64,000 nucleotides of DNA from Pseudomonadales bacterium (GTDB lineage Bacteria > Pseudomonadota > Gammaproteobacteria > Pseudomonadales > Pseudohongiellaceae), in contig JACKOH010000001.1 of assembly GCA_024234395.1 (NCBI GenBank), forward strand, positions 1,011,001-1,075,000. Direction: 5' to 3'. Each line of letters starts with the position of its first letter. Position 1 is the stretch's first letter. Made by a program: the position numbers and the translations under genes. Shown here piece after piece: positions 44,516-53,355 of the stretch. A model generated the notes under the pieces. It searched no databases. It was given only the letters and a program-made list of their open reading frames with translations, and had not been told where the DNA came from.

Positions 44516-45334
44516 TCACTCTGCCGGTCTGGGCATGCCTTCGTCCCGGGAGCCCGTTGGTGGCACTGCCAGGAAATCGAGCGATAGATAATTGAGAATG
44601 GCCGTGCGGACCGCCTGGTCACCGCCCGGTATCCCGGCAGTACCGAACAGGCGATTGAACTCCAGCAGAAAAGGATGGTTGCCCACCATGGCGACATCGA
44701 AACCGGCATGATCGATACCCAGTTGGCGGGCGGTATCGCGCACCAGTTGCAGGGCAGTTTCCGGCACCGGCCCGTAATCGAGTACCCCACCACGGCTGAG
44801 GTTGTTATGAAAGCCGTCGCCGGATTGCAGCCGCCAGTAGGCCGCGATTATCTCGCTCCCCACCACGACGACGCGCAGATCCCGATCGATCGGCAGGTAT
44901 TCCTGCACATAAAGAACCTCCGTGGCGGCCAGGTAGGCCCGCCATTCCGCTCGACTGGTCACCAGCCAGACACCGCTTCCCTGTGCACTGCGTGGAATCT
45001 TGGCGACGAAGGGCAGGGACATCAGTTCCCACAGTTCAGCCGCCTTTTCCGGGGTATTGGCGGCGATATGGGTTTCCGGCACGTGGTTAGGGACCACGGC
45101 AGTGAAGGCCCGGGTCATTTCAATTTTGTCATGCCCGATCAGGTAGCTGGGCAGGCTGGGGAATATCTTTCGTTGCATGCCGTAAAGCAGAGCACCGAGC
45201 TGCCAGTACTCCGGAAACAGCACGCGGTCAGCCTGCTTGAGCAGTTCCTGCTGGGAATAGAGCTGGGCCGGTTTAAGGAACCGGGTATCGGGAAAGCCCA
45301 GAGTGCGAAGCGGATCGAAGGAGACCCAGACCAT
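44516..45334 (-). CDS. RimK-like ATP-grasp ligase
   Basis: A 272-residue ATP-grasp enzyme. The ATP-binding core is visible: HDKIEMTRAFTAVVPNHVP (substrate-side loop), PFVAKIPRSAQGSGVWLVTS (ATP-binding Lys and Gly-rich loop), YVQEYLPIDRDLRVVVVG (adenine hinge and metal loop), then GFDVAMVGNHPFLLEFNRLFGTAGI with the metal-binding Glu and Asn. RimK-type enzymes join a carboxylate to an amine. Here the partner is unknown, but the position beside a sulfotransferase and glycan genes suggests a modifying role in surface-polymer synthesis. It is divergent from the sulfotransferase gene. No clear ribosome site precedes the ATG. Confidence 0.8.
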   Translation of the reverse strand: MVWVSFDPLRTLGFPDTRFLKPAQLYSQQELLKQADRVLFPEYWQLGALLYGMQRKIFPSLPSYLIGHDKIEMTRAFTAVVPNHVPETHIAANTPEKAAELWELMSLPFVAKIPRSAQGSGVWLVTSRAEWRAYLAATEVLYVQEYLPIDRDLRVVVVGSEIIAAYWRLQSGDGFHNNLSRGGVLDYGPVPETALQLVRDTARQLGIDHAGFDVAMVGNHPFLLEFNRLFGTAGIPGGDQAVRTAILNYLSLDFLAVPPTGSRDEGMPRPAE

Positions 45335-45475
45335 ACAGGTACGGCATGAAGAAGGTGGCTGATTATGCAGAGCGGCCTGATCGCCGTCAATAGGGGCTGA
45401 TTGGTTTCAGAAAAGCGGCCGACAGTCGAAAAACTGAGGCATAAGCTATGCAATCACCGGCGCCAGCGCGGAATC

Positions 45476-46252
45476 ATGTTCAGCAGCGAAATCTTACTCA
45501 AGGATGCGACCAAGGCAGCGGAAACCATACCCCAGGACGATCTGATTCACGCCGGGTTCGACCGGGACTTTGGCGTTCCCACGACGGATATCCTGATAGT
45601 CTTCAGCACGCCACGGTCCGGCAGCACACTGCTTTGTGAACTGCTTTACCGGAACGGTCTGTGTCTGGCGCACGAGTATTTTCAGGAACGCTACTACCTG
45701 CCGATTCTGGCCAGCCGGTGGCAGTGTAGCGATGGACGACGTCTGGATAAATCCGGATTCATCAGCAGCCTGCTGAAATTTCGCACGCTGAGCAACGGAT
45801 GGCTTGGCATCAACCTGCACGGTGAGCACCTCAAGACCTTCCTGAAGCTGGAATCCCTGCTGCCGGATATTACGTTCCATTACCTGCACATTCAGAGAAG
45901 GGATTCGATCAGTCAGGCTGTCTCTTACGAAATTGCCGCGCAGACCGGTCAATGGTCGGGGCATTTCAAGCCAGGGCGCGAACCGGTCTACAGTTACTAT
46001 CGGGTTCTGCACAAGCTTTATCGGATTGGAAAACAGACCGCTCTGATCAATGCCTACCTGCATAGCCGGAACTGCAGCTGTCATTCAGTCTACTATGAAG
46101 ATTTCGTAGCGGATCCTCAACAAACTCTGCAACGACTGCCTTTTTTTACTCTTCAGGATACCTTTCAACAGTCGACAGGACTGAAACGGCAGTCCGGGGG
46201 GGTGAACACAGAGTGGGTGCAGCGATTCTCAAGGAAGTTTCTGTCGCTATGA
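45476..46252 (+). CDS. Stf0-type sulfotransferase
   Basis: A ~258-residue PAPS-dependent sulfotransferase. It shows the 5'-phosphosulfate loop STPRSGSTLLCELL and the 3'-phosphate-binding region HIQRRDSISQAVSYEIAAQT, both as in Stf0 trehalose sulfotransferase relatives, with YYEDFVADPQQTLQ near the C-terminus. The product is probably a sulfated sugar or surface glycan. ATG 45476 (MFSSEIL) is chosen because the family starts shortly before the P-loop; an upstream start at 45401 adds a basic tail. The stop overlaps the ATG of the FkbM gene (ATGA), indicating coupled translation and a joint pathway. Confidence 0.85.
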   Translation: MFSSEILLKDATKAAETIPQDDLIHAGFDRDFGVPTTDILIVFSTPRSGSTLLCELLYRNGLCLAHEYFQERYYLPILASRWQCSDGRRLDKSGFISSLLKFRTLSNGWLGINLHGEHLKTFLKLESLLPDITFHYLHIQRRDSISQAVSYEIAAQTGQWSGHFKPGREPVYSYYRVLHKLYRIGKQTALINAYLHSRNCSCHSVYYEDFVADPQQTLQRLPFFTLQDTFQQSTGLKRQSGGVNTEWVQRFSRKFLSL

Positions 46253-47004
46253 ATCATTTCCTGCGCAAGCAATTGCTGTCCCTGATTCAGAAATCCCCGT
46301 TCGAGGAAGCCATCCGGGATCTGTCATTACGGTTTTCAGGGAGCAGGGGGGCAGCCTATGACCTGATGACTTTCGAGATTCTAAAGCGCTGCCTGCGCCG
46401 GGATTCCAACTGTATCGATGTCGGCGCCTATCGAGGCGATATTCTGCGCCGGATGCTGAAATACGCCCCCGACGGGATTATTACCGCCATTGAACCGGTC
46501 CGGGAGAATTTCGACTATCTGGTCAAAAAGTATCCGGCAATTCGGGTCTGCAATCTGGCCCTGTCCGACACCACGGGTACTCAAACCTTCTACCACGTGC
46601 TGGGCCGGCCGGCCAGGAGTGGCCTGCAGAAACAGGACTATCCCGATCCCAACGAAACGGTCAGGGAAACCGAAGTGGCTATCGATACCCTGGACAACCT
46701 GATACCGCAGCTACAGCAGGTGGACTTCATCAAGATCGATGTCGAGGGGGCTGAATTGAACGTCCTGCGCGGCGGACTTGCGCTGATCAAACGCTGCAAC
46801 CCGGTCATCGTTTTTGAACACAGCGAACAGGACAGCCGGAAGTTTGCGGTGACCTCGGAACAGTTGCGGTTATTCCTGATGGATGACTGCCAGTTGCAGA
46901 TTTCCACCCTGACCGGCTGGCTTGCCGGGGATCCGTCTCTCAGCCCGGAAGGATTTCATCAGGCCCGTCAGCAACAGGGCGAGTTTTATTTCATTGCCCA
47001 TTGA
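46249..47004 (+). CDS. FkbM-family methyltransferase
   Basis: A 251-residue SAM-dependent methyltransferase of the FkbM family, which methylate sugar hydroxyls. The SAM-binding motif I is CIDVGAYRGDILRRML, followed by ITAIEPVRENFDYLVKKYP, NLALSDTTGTQTFY, and the family segment VDFIKIDVEGAELNVLRGG. The ATG at 46249 overlaps the stop of the sulfotransferase by 4 bp; a GTG at 46213 would add 12 residues but cut deeper into the previous gene. Sulfation and O-methylation of the same glycan is a reasonable reading of the pair. It is convergent with the flippase gene, 19 bp apart. Confidence 0.87.
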   Translation: MNHFLRKQLLSLIQKSPFEEAIRDLSLRFSGSRGAAYDLMTFEILKRCLRRDSNCIDVGAYRGDILRRMLKYAPDGIITAIEPVRENFDYLVKKYPAIRVCNLALSDTTGTQTFYHVLGRPARSGLQKQDYPDPNETVRETEVAIDTLDNLIPQLQQVDFIKIDVEGAELNVLRGGLALIKRCNPVIVFEHSEQDSRKFAVTSEQLRLFLMDDCQLQISTLTGWLAGDPSLSPEGFHQARQQQGEFYFIAH

Positions 47005-47023
47005 ACCCGTCCGAGGCGTTTAT

Positions 47024-48208
47024 TCAGATCGGGTTGTGCGATAACCGGTAATAGACCAGGGTGCCGGATAGCGCCGTCCACAACATTCCCAGCAGCATAC
47101 CCAGGGCGGCTCCGGAGATACCCAGTGCGCCGGTGAGTATCAGTACAGTTACCAGGTTTACAGCCAGTCCGGTGTATCTCACCAGCATGAACATGATCGT
47201 GGACCCTTTGATGATCAGCAGGCTGTTGAAATAGATGGATAGCGGAGCAACCAGCAGGCTGAACAGGAGAATCTGAACACTGGCATAGGCACCATCGTAC
47301 CCGGCACCGAAAACGATGCCGATCAGCGTACGACCGTAGAAGGTGAATACTACGGTAATCAGCAGCCATAACGGCAGTACCAGAACCAGGCACCGTTTGA
47401 ACTCATGCTCGGGGCGATCCGAGCTGAGGTATTCGGAGACAAAAAATCTGACGATCAGGGTAAAGAGCGAGAGCACTCCGGCATATATCGTCAATGCCAC
47501 GGAATAGATGGCCAGTTCTCCCAGTCCCAGCCGGGCTTCGATCAGTATAGAGGAAAGATACAGATTCAAAGAGGCGGCAACGGAGCCCAGAAAGGTGAAA
47601 ATCCCCAGGCGGAGAAATTTCCAGCTGTGAGTGGTTTCCGGCCTGCCAATCAGGCCCGGAAGATGCCGATGCTGAAGGAAGACATACAGCATATACCCCC
47701 CCAGCAACAGGATGAAATGCAGGGTCAGTATCAGCTCACCAGAGTCGATCACAAACAACAGGGGGATCAGCAGCAACAGCGGTGCGGCGCGCATTACGTT
47801 GATCGAGACGTCTTTGTGTACGGTCTGATTGATATCGAAACCGAAGCGGATATCGAATATGGCCGGTGCCAGGCAGGCCACCGACAGGAAAATCAACAGT
47901 GGCAGGATGCCGATGATGGTGGTGTAGATAAGCATCCCCACAGCAGCGGATATAAACAGTACTGCTCTGATGGGAACAATGTTGTTGGTGATGGTTCTTA
48001 ACGAGCTGTTCTTCTGTAAATTCAATACCGTTCGTTCGAATCCGAAACTGACGAAGGCATAGCCCATGATGATGATGTTTTTCAGCAGGTTGAAGGTTCC
48101 GTAATCCTGCTGTGACAGGTTATGTGCCAACAGGCTGGCCAGCACCAGTTGAATCAGTGTAGGGATCTGGGAATTGACGATGACCCCGAGATTGATGTTC
48201 CTGGACAT
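47024..48208 (-). CDS. Wzx-like polysaccharide flippase
   Basis: A 394-residue membrane protein with about 12 hydrophobic helices and the pattern of the MATE/MOP oligosaccharide flippases: an N-terminal LASLLAHNLSQQDYGTFNLLK segment (the loop after TM1 typical of Wzx and RfbX proteins) and VFGAGYDGAYASVQILLFSLLVAPL in TM9-10. It should flip a lipid-linked glycan across the inner membrane. It lies 23 bp downstream of the glycosyltransferase at 48232 on the same strand and is probably co-transcribed with both GT4 genes. The short loops leave little to specify substrate. Confidence 0.82.
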   Translation of the reverse strand: MSRNINLGVIVNSQIPTLIQLVLASLLAHNLSQQDYGTFNLLKNIIIMGYAFVSFGFERTVLNLQKNSSLRTITNNIVPIRAVLFISAAVGMLIYTTIIGILPLLIFLSVACLAPAIFDIRFGFDINQTVHKDVSINVMRAAPLLLLIPLLFVIDSGELILTLHFILLLGGYMLYVFLQHRHLPGLIGRPETTHSWKFLRLGIFTFLGSVAASLNLYLSSILIEARLGLGELAIYSVALTIYAGVLSLFTLIVRFFVSEYLSSDRPEHEFKRCLVLVLPLWLLITVVFTFYGRTLIGIVFGAGYDGAYASVQILLFSLLVAPLSIYFNSLLIIKGSTIMFMLVRYTGLAVNLVTVLILTGALGISGAALGMLLGMLWTALSGTLVYYRLSHNPI

Positions 48209-48231
48209 GCTTTTCCTGGTGACTCCGAACT

Positions 48232-49287
48232 TTAGGCACTATAAGGGGTTTTCTGCTTTAGAACGCTACCGAGAGTCACAATTTCTTCTACCAGACAGTT
48301 CCAGTCGAAGCGCCTGGCCGTTGCAGCGATTGCCGGATGGTCGATAGGGCTGAGTGATCTTGTTACGGCGGCGTCGACGAATTCCTCCAGCGTGGTAATG
48401 ACAATGGATTCCTCTTCTTCAAGGGATTCGAACCCCTCTGCACCAAACCGGGTGGATACCACCAGCAGCCCATTGGCTATGGCTTCTATAATTTTCAGGC
48501 GGCTGCCGCCACCCTCGCTGAGCGGGCAGAGCAGAATGGCTGCCTTCGAAATGGCCTTGGCGACACTTGCCACTTCGCCAGCAACGACCCAACCATCAAT
48601 TGCATCGCTCCAGTCGGGGGGATTGCGGCCCACCAGCAGCAGTCGGGCGCTGGGATGCAGTGCCCGTATGCGGGACCACTGGTCGCGGAGAAACTCCAGG
48701 GCGACAAGATTGGGTTGATAATCCAGGGCCCCGAAAAAACAGAATTCATAGTCGCGCTCCGTGACTGGCTTCGCTGCCTGAATATCGACCCCGTTGGGGA
48801 GCAGGGCAATCGGTGTTTTGAAGTGAGTCCTGACGTAGTCCGCTTCCGCTTCGCTGACACAGAGGACGGCGCTGGAATTCTGCAGCATCCGCTTTTCAAA
48901 AAACGCTACGATTCTGCGCTGCAACGGCTTGTTCATTCGCGCAAAGCGCAGGGTTTCTATGTTGTGCGCGTCGTAAACCAGGGGTACGCGGTGCCTGCTG
49001 GCGATCGGTATCAGCATGGCAGCCTGATAGGGAAACGCGGCAACGATAAAATCGGGACAGAAACCCCTAATCACCCGGTCAAGCTCGTTGACGAAAAAAG
49101 GATTGAAAAAATAGCCCGCCGTGGTGAACCCCCGATAGCTCTGGAATCCGGGTACTGACCGATTGGCGGAAAGCAGCGCGACCGCGTGCCCGGCGCGCTC
49201 GAGAGCCCTGGCGATGGCAACGGTCCTGACCGCGCCACCGTAATTGGCGGGCCAGATTTCATAAGGTGTGGTCAGCAGTACTTTCAC
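48232..49287 (-). CDS. GT4-family glycosyltransferase
   Basis: A 351-residue GT-B fold glycosyltransferase of family 4. The N-terminal Rossmann domain begins MKVLLTTPYEIWPANYGGAV with the glycine loop; the C-terminal donor-binding domain has the retained motif PLSEGGGSRLKIIEAIANGL (EX7E-like; second Glu in IIEAIA) preceded by DYEFCFFGALDYQPN. It should transfer a nucleotide-activated sugar to a lipid-linked glycan. The start is GTG at 49287. It forms a minus-strand run with the flippase and the GT4 gene at 49421. Confidence 0.85.
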   Translation of the reverse strand: MKVLLTTPYEIWPANYGGAVRTVAIARALERAGHAVALLSANRSVPGFQSYRGFTTAGYFFNPFFVNELDRVIRGFCPDFIVAAFPYQAAMLIPIASRHRVPLVYDAHNIETLRFARMNKPLQRRIVAFFEKRMLQNSSAVLCVSEAEADYVRTHFKTPIALLPNGVDIQAAKPVTERDYEFCFFGALDYQPNLVALEFLRDQWSRIRALHPSARLLLVGRNPPDWSDAIDGWVVAGEVASVAKAISKAAILLCPLSEGGGSRLKIIEAIANGLLVVSTRFGAEGFESLEEEESIVITTLEEFVDAAVTRSLSPIDHPAIAATARRFDWNCLVEEIVTLGSVLKQKTPYSA

Positions 49288-49420
49288 TGTGTCGAGCGTT
49301 CAGGGCGCTATCAATAAAGCCGGATTGTTGGCAGGTTCTGATTACTACATCGGCAGGAAGTTGAGAAAACGGATTCCAGTACCGGGCTGCGCCGGTGTCA
49401 CCGACACTTGGGTACCACTC

Positions 49421-50581
49421 CTAGCCGGTTTTCGCTTCACTCCGGATGCCCGAATGCAGTTCCTGGTAGAGCGCCAGGTGTTGCACAGCGCTATGCTCCC
49501 AGCTGAGGCTGCGGGCCTTGGCCAGCTGCGATCTGCGCTCGGCCGGGTTGTGATCAAGGTTGTTGAGCTTGCTCTGAAGCAGCCAGGCCAGCCCCTCCCG
49601 ATCTCCGGCCTGGAAAATGTTTTCCGGACCGATAGCCAGTACGGACAGACCGCCGGCACTGCTGACCAGCACCGGTGTGCCCTGGGCCGCCGCCCGGGCC
49701 ACGGCGCCTGATTGCCCGGAAAACTTCAGGTAGGGAAAGACAGCGTAACAGGCGTTGGAGATGAGCGAATCCAGTTCCGTATCGGGTATAAAACCGAAGC
49801 GATAATCCACTCGCGGAACCGCCGCATTACTTTCCAGTTGTTGCAGCTGACGAGCCTGCCTGGCCGTTCCCAACAGCCGCGCCACGAGATTGGACAACAG
49901 TGACTTTCCCTGCCAGAGTCGTCCCGCGATGACGAGCTTTACGGCGGGAAAATCCCCGGCAATCTCGCTCCAGGCATCGAGTAACAGCTCCACGCCCTTG
50001 TAGGGTCTGATATTCCCGAAATAGAGGAGGTACGGGGACTGCCCGGCGGCCGATTCCAGTTCATCACCAGTTGCCTCAATGGCACTCGTGCCGTGGGCAA
50101 TGATGCGTACCTTGTTCCGCAACGGTTCGGGGATTGCTGCCAGTCCGCAGTCATCATGAAGGATTATCCGGTCCGCCAGTTCCAGGCACTCCTTCATTGG
50201 GTGCTGCAGCAGTCCGAACCGTTCATGGGAAACCGGATTGTGCAGTGTGAGCACGGTTGGAATGCCGTTCCGGTGAGCATGGCGCAGGATGCGGCGGTGA
50301 ATAAGGGCAGTGGCGAAGGTCCAGGACTGGAGGTGAATGACATCGGGATGGTCTGTAAAAACCTTCCAGGAGCCTGGTCTCCCATAATGAATGCGGCGGT
50401 TGTGTTCTGCCGACGACGAAGTCTGTTGCGCTGGATACAGCCAGTCAGGATAGATTTTCCGATAATCTTCCGGGTAAATTTCAGCACCACCTGCCTGCTG
50501 CAGGCTGGCAAGCAGATTGTCGCTGTAATAGCTGATTCCACGTACTTCGGGCCCAAACGTGGAGAGCAGAGCTACTTTCAT
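49421..50581 (-). CDS. GT4-family glycosyltransferase
   Basis: A 386-residue GT4 glycosyltransferase. The N-terminal domain begins MKVALLSTFGPEVRGISYYS and contains DVIHLQSWTFATALIHRRIL; the C-terminal domain has LLYFGNIRPYKGVELLLDAW (donor phosphate loop) and FPYLKFSGQSGAVARAAAQG in place of the classical EX7E segment, where the first Glu is not obvious. It probably acts before or after the neighbouring GT4 enzyme in the same surface-glycan pathway. 133 bp separate it from that gene with no terminator visible. Confidence 0.83.
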   Translation of the reverse strand: MKVALLSTFGPEVRGISYYSDNLLASLQQAGGAEIYPEDYRKIYPDWLYPAQQTSSSAEHNRRIHYGRPGSWKVFTDHPDVIHLQSWTFATALIHRRILRHAHRNGIPTVLTLHNPVSHERFGLLQHPMKECLELADRIILHDDCGLAAIPEPLRNKVRIIAHGTSAIEATGDELESAAGQSPYLLYFGNIRPYKGVELLLDAWSEIAGDFPAVKLVIAGRLWQGKSLLSNLVARLLGTARQARQLQQLESNAAVPRVDYRFGFIPDTELDSLISNACYAVFPYLKFSGQSGAVARAAAQGTPVLVSSAGGLSVLAIGPENIFQAGDREGLAWLLQSKLNNLDHNPAERRSQLAKARSLSWEHSAVQHLALYQELHSGIRSEAKTG

Positions 50582-50678
50582 TACGCTGAATCGATTCGCC
50601 TCTTTAATAAGCGCTAACTTAGCTGCTGAGGTCAGACTTGTCCAATGCCCGGTATGAGGCGCACCGGTAGCCTGCCCG

Positions 50679-53168
50679 TCAGTTCCCCAGATTTAAGCGC
50701 AGTCGAACTCCGTAGGTGCGGCCTTCCTGAGGATAGGCATTCAACTTGCCCGCCTGCAGCGGCACATCGAAGATCGGCCCCCACCAGAGTTGGTCGGTGG
50801 CATTGCGGACCCAGGCAGTGAGCTCGGCATTCCAGTTCTCGATAATCAGGCTGCTGCTGACATTGAGCAGGCCGAACGGATCCTGGACTTTCAGTGGATC
50901 GGCATTATTGTCCATCAGCATCTCGCCCTGGTAGCGATAATCGGCGTGCAGGTTGCCGCTCAGGCCGCTGCTGATACGAAAACGCCGGGTCAGGGTCAGG
51001 ATGACATTATTCCTGGCGTTGCCGGAGATCTGGGCTCCCGACCGATTGCAGAACTGATCGTCCAGCCTGGCCTGACCGGGATCGGCTATTCCGGTCAGGA
51101 ACGGCGTGGCGACCCAGCAACTGGCGCGATCAAAATCCTCGATTTCGGCATCGTTGTAGATATAGGCGACGGATACGGCGAGATCCTCGGTGGGATACCA
51201 CCAGCTTTCCAGTTCCGCGCCCCGGGCATGAACCTCACCGGCGTTCTGCAGGTTGAAACCGATACCCTGGAAAGCATTGCTCTGGAAATCCTTTGTCACC
51301 GTGTCGTGGATGGCCAGGTTAACACGCAGGTTCCACTCGGGGACGTCGGTCTTCACACCCACTTCCAGGCTGCGGGACTTTTCAGCATCAAAAACCGAGC
51401 TGAAAGCAGGGTGGATGCGGTCCGTATTGGTTCCTCCGGACTTGTAACCGGTGGCGTAAGAGCCGTAGAGCAGGGTCGTGTCGCTGGCAAACCAGGAAAG
51501 CCTGGCGCTGCCGGTCAGATTGTCATCATTGAAGTCGGTGGCAATATCCGGTCTTGGATTGACCACCGTCAGCATCGGCAGCCCCAGGTTAGAACCGAAG
51601 CCGGCTCCTCCCTCGGTGAAAGTACCGGCAAGATCTTTGGCTTCCCGGGTGTAACGCAGACCCAGGCCCAGCACCAGTTGCTCGGTCAGCGGGTATTCGG
51701 TATATCCGAACAGCGCCCAGGCCCGATGTTCCTGGTTCATACGATTGATTGCTGTGGCACCGGCAGGAAAGCCGTCATCGACGACGATACCGATCGCCAG
51801 ATTCTGGGTCGCTTCTGCCTGGGCCGCAAGCTGGGCGGCCACTGCCAGGTCGCCACTAGCGGCAGCGGTCTGGGCCGAGGTGGCAAGGCGTTGTGCCTCG
51901 TTAAGCACTTCCAGCGCCACCAGATTGTTGGCGTCGCTACCTAGGATGGTATTGCTGGTGCTGTCCAGTTGCTGGTTAAAGTAATAGGCGCCAACAATGG
52001 TGGTAAACCTGGCTCCACTGTAGGTATAGCGCAGCTCCTGGGAAAAAGAATCCTGGCTGGCGCGATCCGCCCTTCGGAGGATCGCGGCGTCACTGTAATC
52101 GGCGTCGATGTCATCGCTGCTATCAAAACTCCGCCAGGCGGTGATAGAGGTCAGTGTCCCCGCGCCAATCTGATAGTCGACCTGGCCCGTCACTCCCTGG
52201 TCCCTGTTAAACGAAAGGGGTAACTGATTAAAGGCGACCAGGTTTTCAGCGGCCAGGGAGCTGTCGATTATGTTGGCACCAAAGCCGGGGATCAGCCCGG
52301 GTACAATAAATTGATTACCGGGAACCATCAGCACGCCATCGGAGCCTGGGGCGCCGGTGCTGGAGATGTAGTTGTTATACAGTGTAACCGAGGCGCAGCA
52401 GGTTTCATCCAGCTCGGAGTAGTCAGCAATCAGGCGTACTGACAGGCCATCGCTGGGGGTATACAGCAATTGCAGGCGGCCACCAAACCGGTTGCGGTCG
52501 TTGATTTGCCGTCGTCCCAGCGCCACGTCGTCCACAAAACCGTCACGTTCCGTATTGAAGCCGGTGAAACGGGCAGCCAGCGTGTCTTCGATCAGGACTC
52601 CATTGAGTACCCCGTTGACGCTGTTCAGATTGTAATTTCCGGTCGTGTATTCGAGCTCCGCAGTATTCCCGAACACCGGCTGCTGGGTATTGATCAATAC
52701 TGCACCGGAAGGTGTATTGCGTCCGAACAGACTACCCTGGGGGCCACGGAGGACCTGCAGGCTGTCGATGTCGACCAGTTCGTTGATCAGTGAGCTCTGG
52801 CGGGCACGATAGACTCCATCCACGTAAAGACCGACGGAGGACTCCAGGCCGAAGTTCTGGCTGCTGGTGCCGACACCGCGAATTGCGAAATTGGAGGAAG
52901 TGGCATGTTGTGCCTGTCCTGCCACCAGGGACGGTACGTAAGCCTGCAAGTCGAAAACGTCAGTGACCCCGAGTTCGGTAAGCCGATTACCCGAGAACGA
53001 GGTGACGGCCACCGGGACGTCCTGCTGATTCTGGTCGCGCTTCTGAGCAATTACGGTAATTTCCTCCAGCAACTGCGCTGCTGCAGTGGAGCAGGATGAA
53101 ACAAGAAAAAGACCCACCATCATCTTTTTGGTACGGGATGTAGCTCGGAAACGGAATGCTGTGTTCAT
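50679..53168 (-). CDS. TonB-dependent outer-membrane receptor
   Basis: An 829-residue TonB-dependent receptor. After a signal peptide (KKMMVGLFLVSSCSTAAAQ) comes a TonB box region (LEEITVIAQKRDQNQQDVPV), the plug domain (VFDLQAYVPSLV, then IRGVGTSSQNFGLESSVGLYVDGVYRARQ and LRGPQGSLFGRNTPSGAVLI), and a C-terminal beta-barrel ending in YGVRLRLNLGN, whose terminal aromatic-rich strand fits barrel assembly. It belongs to the large marine family of CUB-type or cyclodextrin-type receptors. A helix-rich Ala/Gln insertion (~420-465, EVLNEAQRLATSAQTAAASG) sits in one extracellular loop. ATG 53168 is chosen; a TTG at 53198 has no ribosome site. Confidence 0.9.
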   Translation of the reverse strand: MNTAFRFRATSRTKKMMVGLFLVSSCSTAAAQLLEEITVIAQKRDQNQQDVPVAVTSFSGNRLTELGVTDVFDLQAYVPSLVAGQAQHATSSNFAIRGVGTSSQNFGLESSVGLYVDGVYRARQSSLINELVDIDSLQVLRGPQGSLFGRNTPSGAVLINTQQPVFGNTAELEYTTGNYNLNSVNGVLNGVLIEDTLAARFTGFNTERDGFVDDVALGRRQINDRNRFGGRLQLLYTPSDGLSVRLIADYSELDETCCASVTLYNNYISSTGAPGSDGVLMVPGNQFIVPGLIPGFGANIIDSSLAAENLVAFNQLPLSFNRDQGVTGQVDYQIGAGTLTSITAWRSFDSSDDIDADYSDAAILRRADRASQDSFSQELRYTYSGARFTTIVGAYYFNQQLDSTSNTILGSDANNLVALEVLNEAQRLATSAQTAAASGDLAVAAQLAAQAEATQNLAIGIVVDDGFPAGATAINRMNQEHRAWALFGYTEYPLTEQLVLGLGLRYTREAKDLAGTFTEGGAGFGSNLGLPMLTVVNPRPDIATDFNDDNLTGSARLSWFASDTTLLYGSYATGYKSGGTNTDRIHPAFSSVFDAEKSRSLEVGVKTDVPEWNLRVNLAIHDTVTKDFQSNAFQGIGFNLQNAGEVHARGAELESWWYPTEDLAVSVAYIYNDAEIEDFDRASCWVATPFLTGIADPGQARLDDQFCNRSGAQISGNARNNVILTLTRRFRISSGLSGNLHADYRYQGEMLMDNNADPLKVQDPFGLLNVSSSLIIENWNAELTAWVRNATDQLWWGPIFDVPLQAGKLNAYPQEGRTYGVRLRLNLGN

Positions 53169-53355
53169 AGTCAAAATCAACTTTCGTAGGTAACCCAATG
53201 GTTTGAAAGTTGATCTTACACATTTTGTGGGGGACTTTGATGGCGGAAGGAGTGGTCAATTTACGTAACTGTGAACTGGACAACACTATTGTGGCAGTTC
53301 AGACCCGTTCAGCACGAAAATTGACCGTGTCACCGCGGCCAGACAGGGCTGGCGC

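Noticed and set aside
50790..51944. 384-residue plus-strand open frame
   Set aside because: Lies entirely antisense to the TonB-dependent receptor at 50679-53168 and shows biased shadow composition.
53230..53300. CTGGACAACACTATTGTGGCAG as another IS91-like end
   Set aside because: It has the TGGACA letters but no stem and no TATAAGC at the expected spacing.
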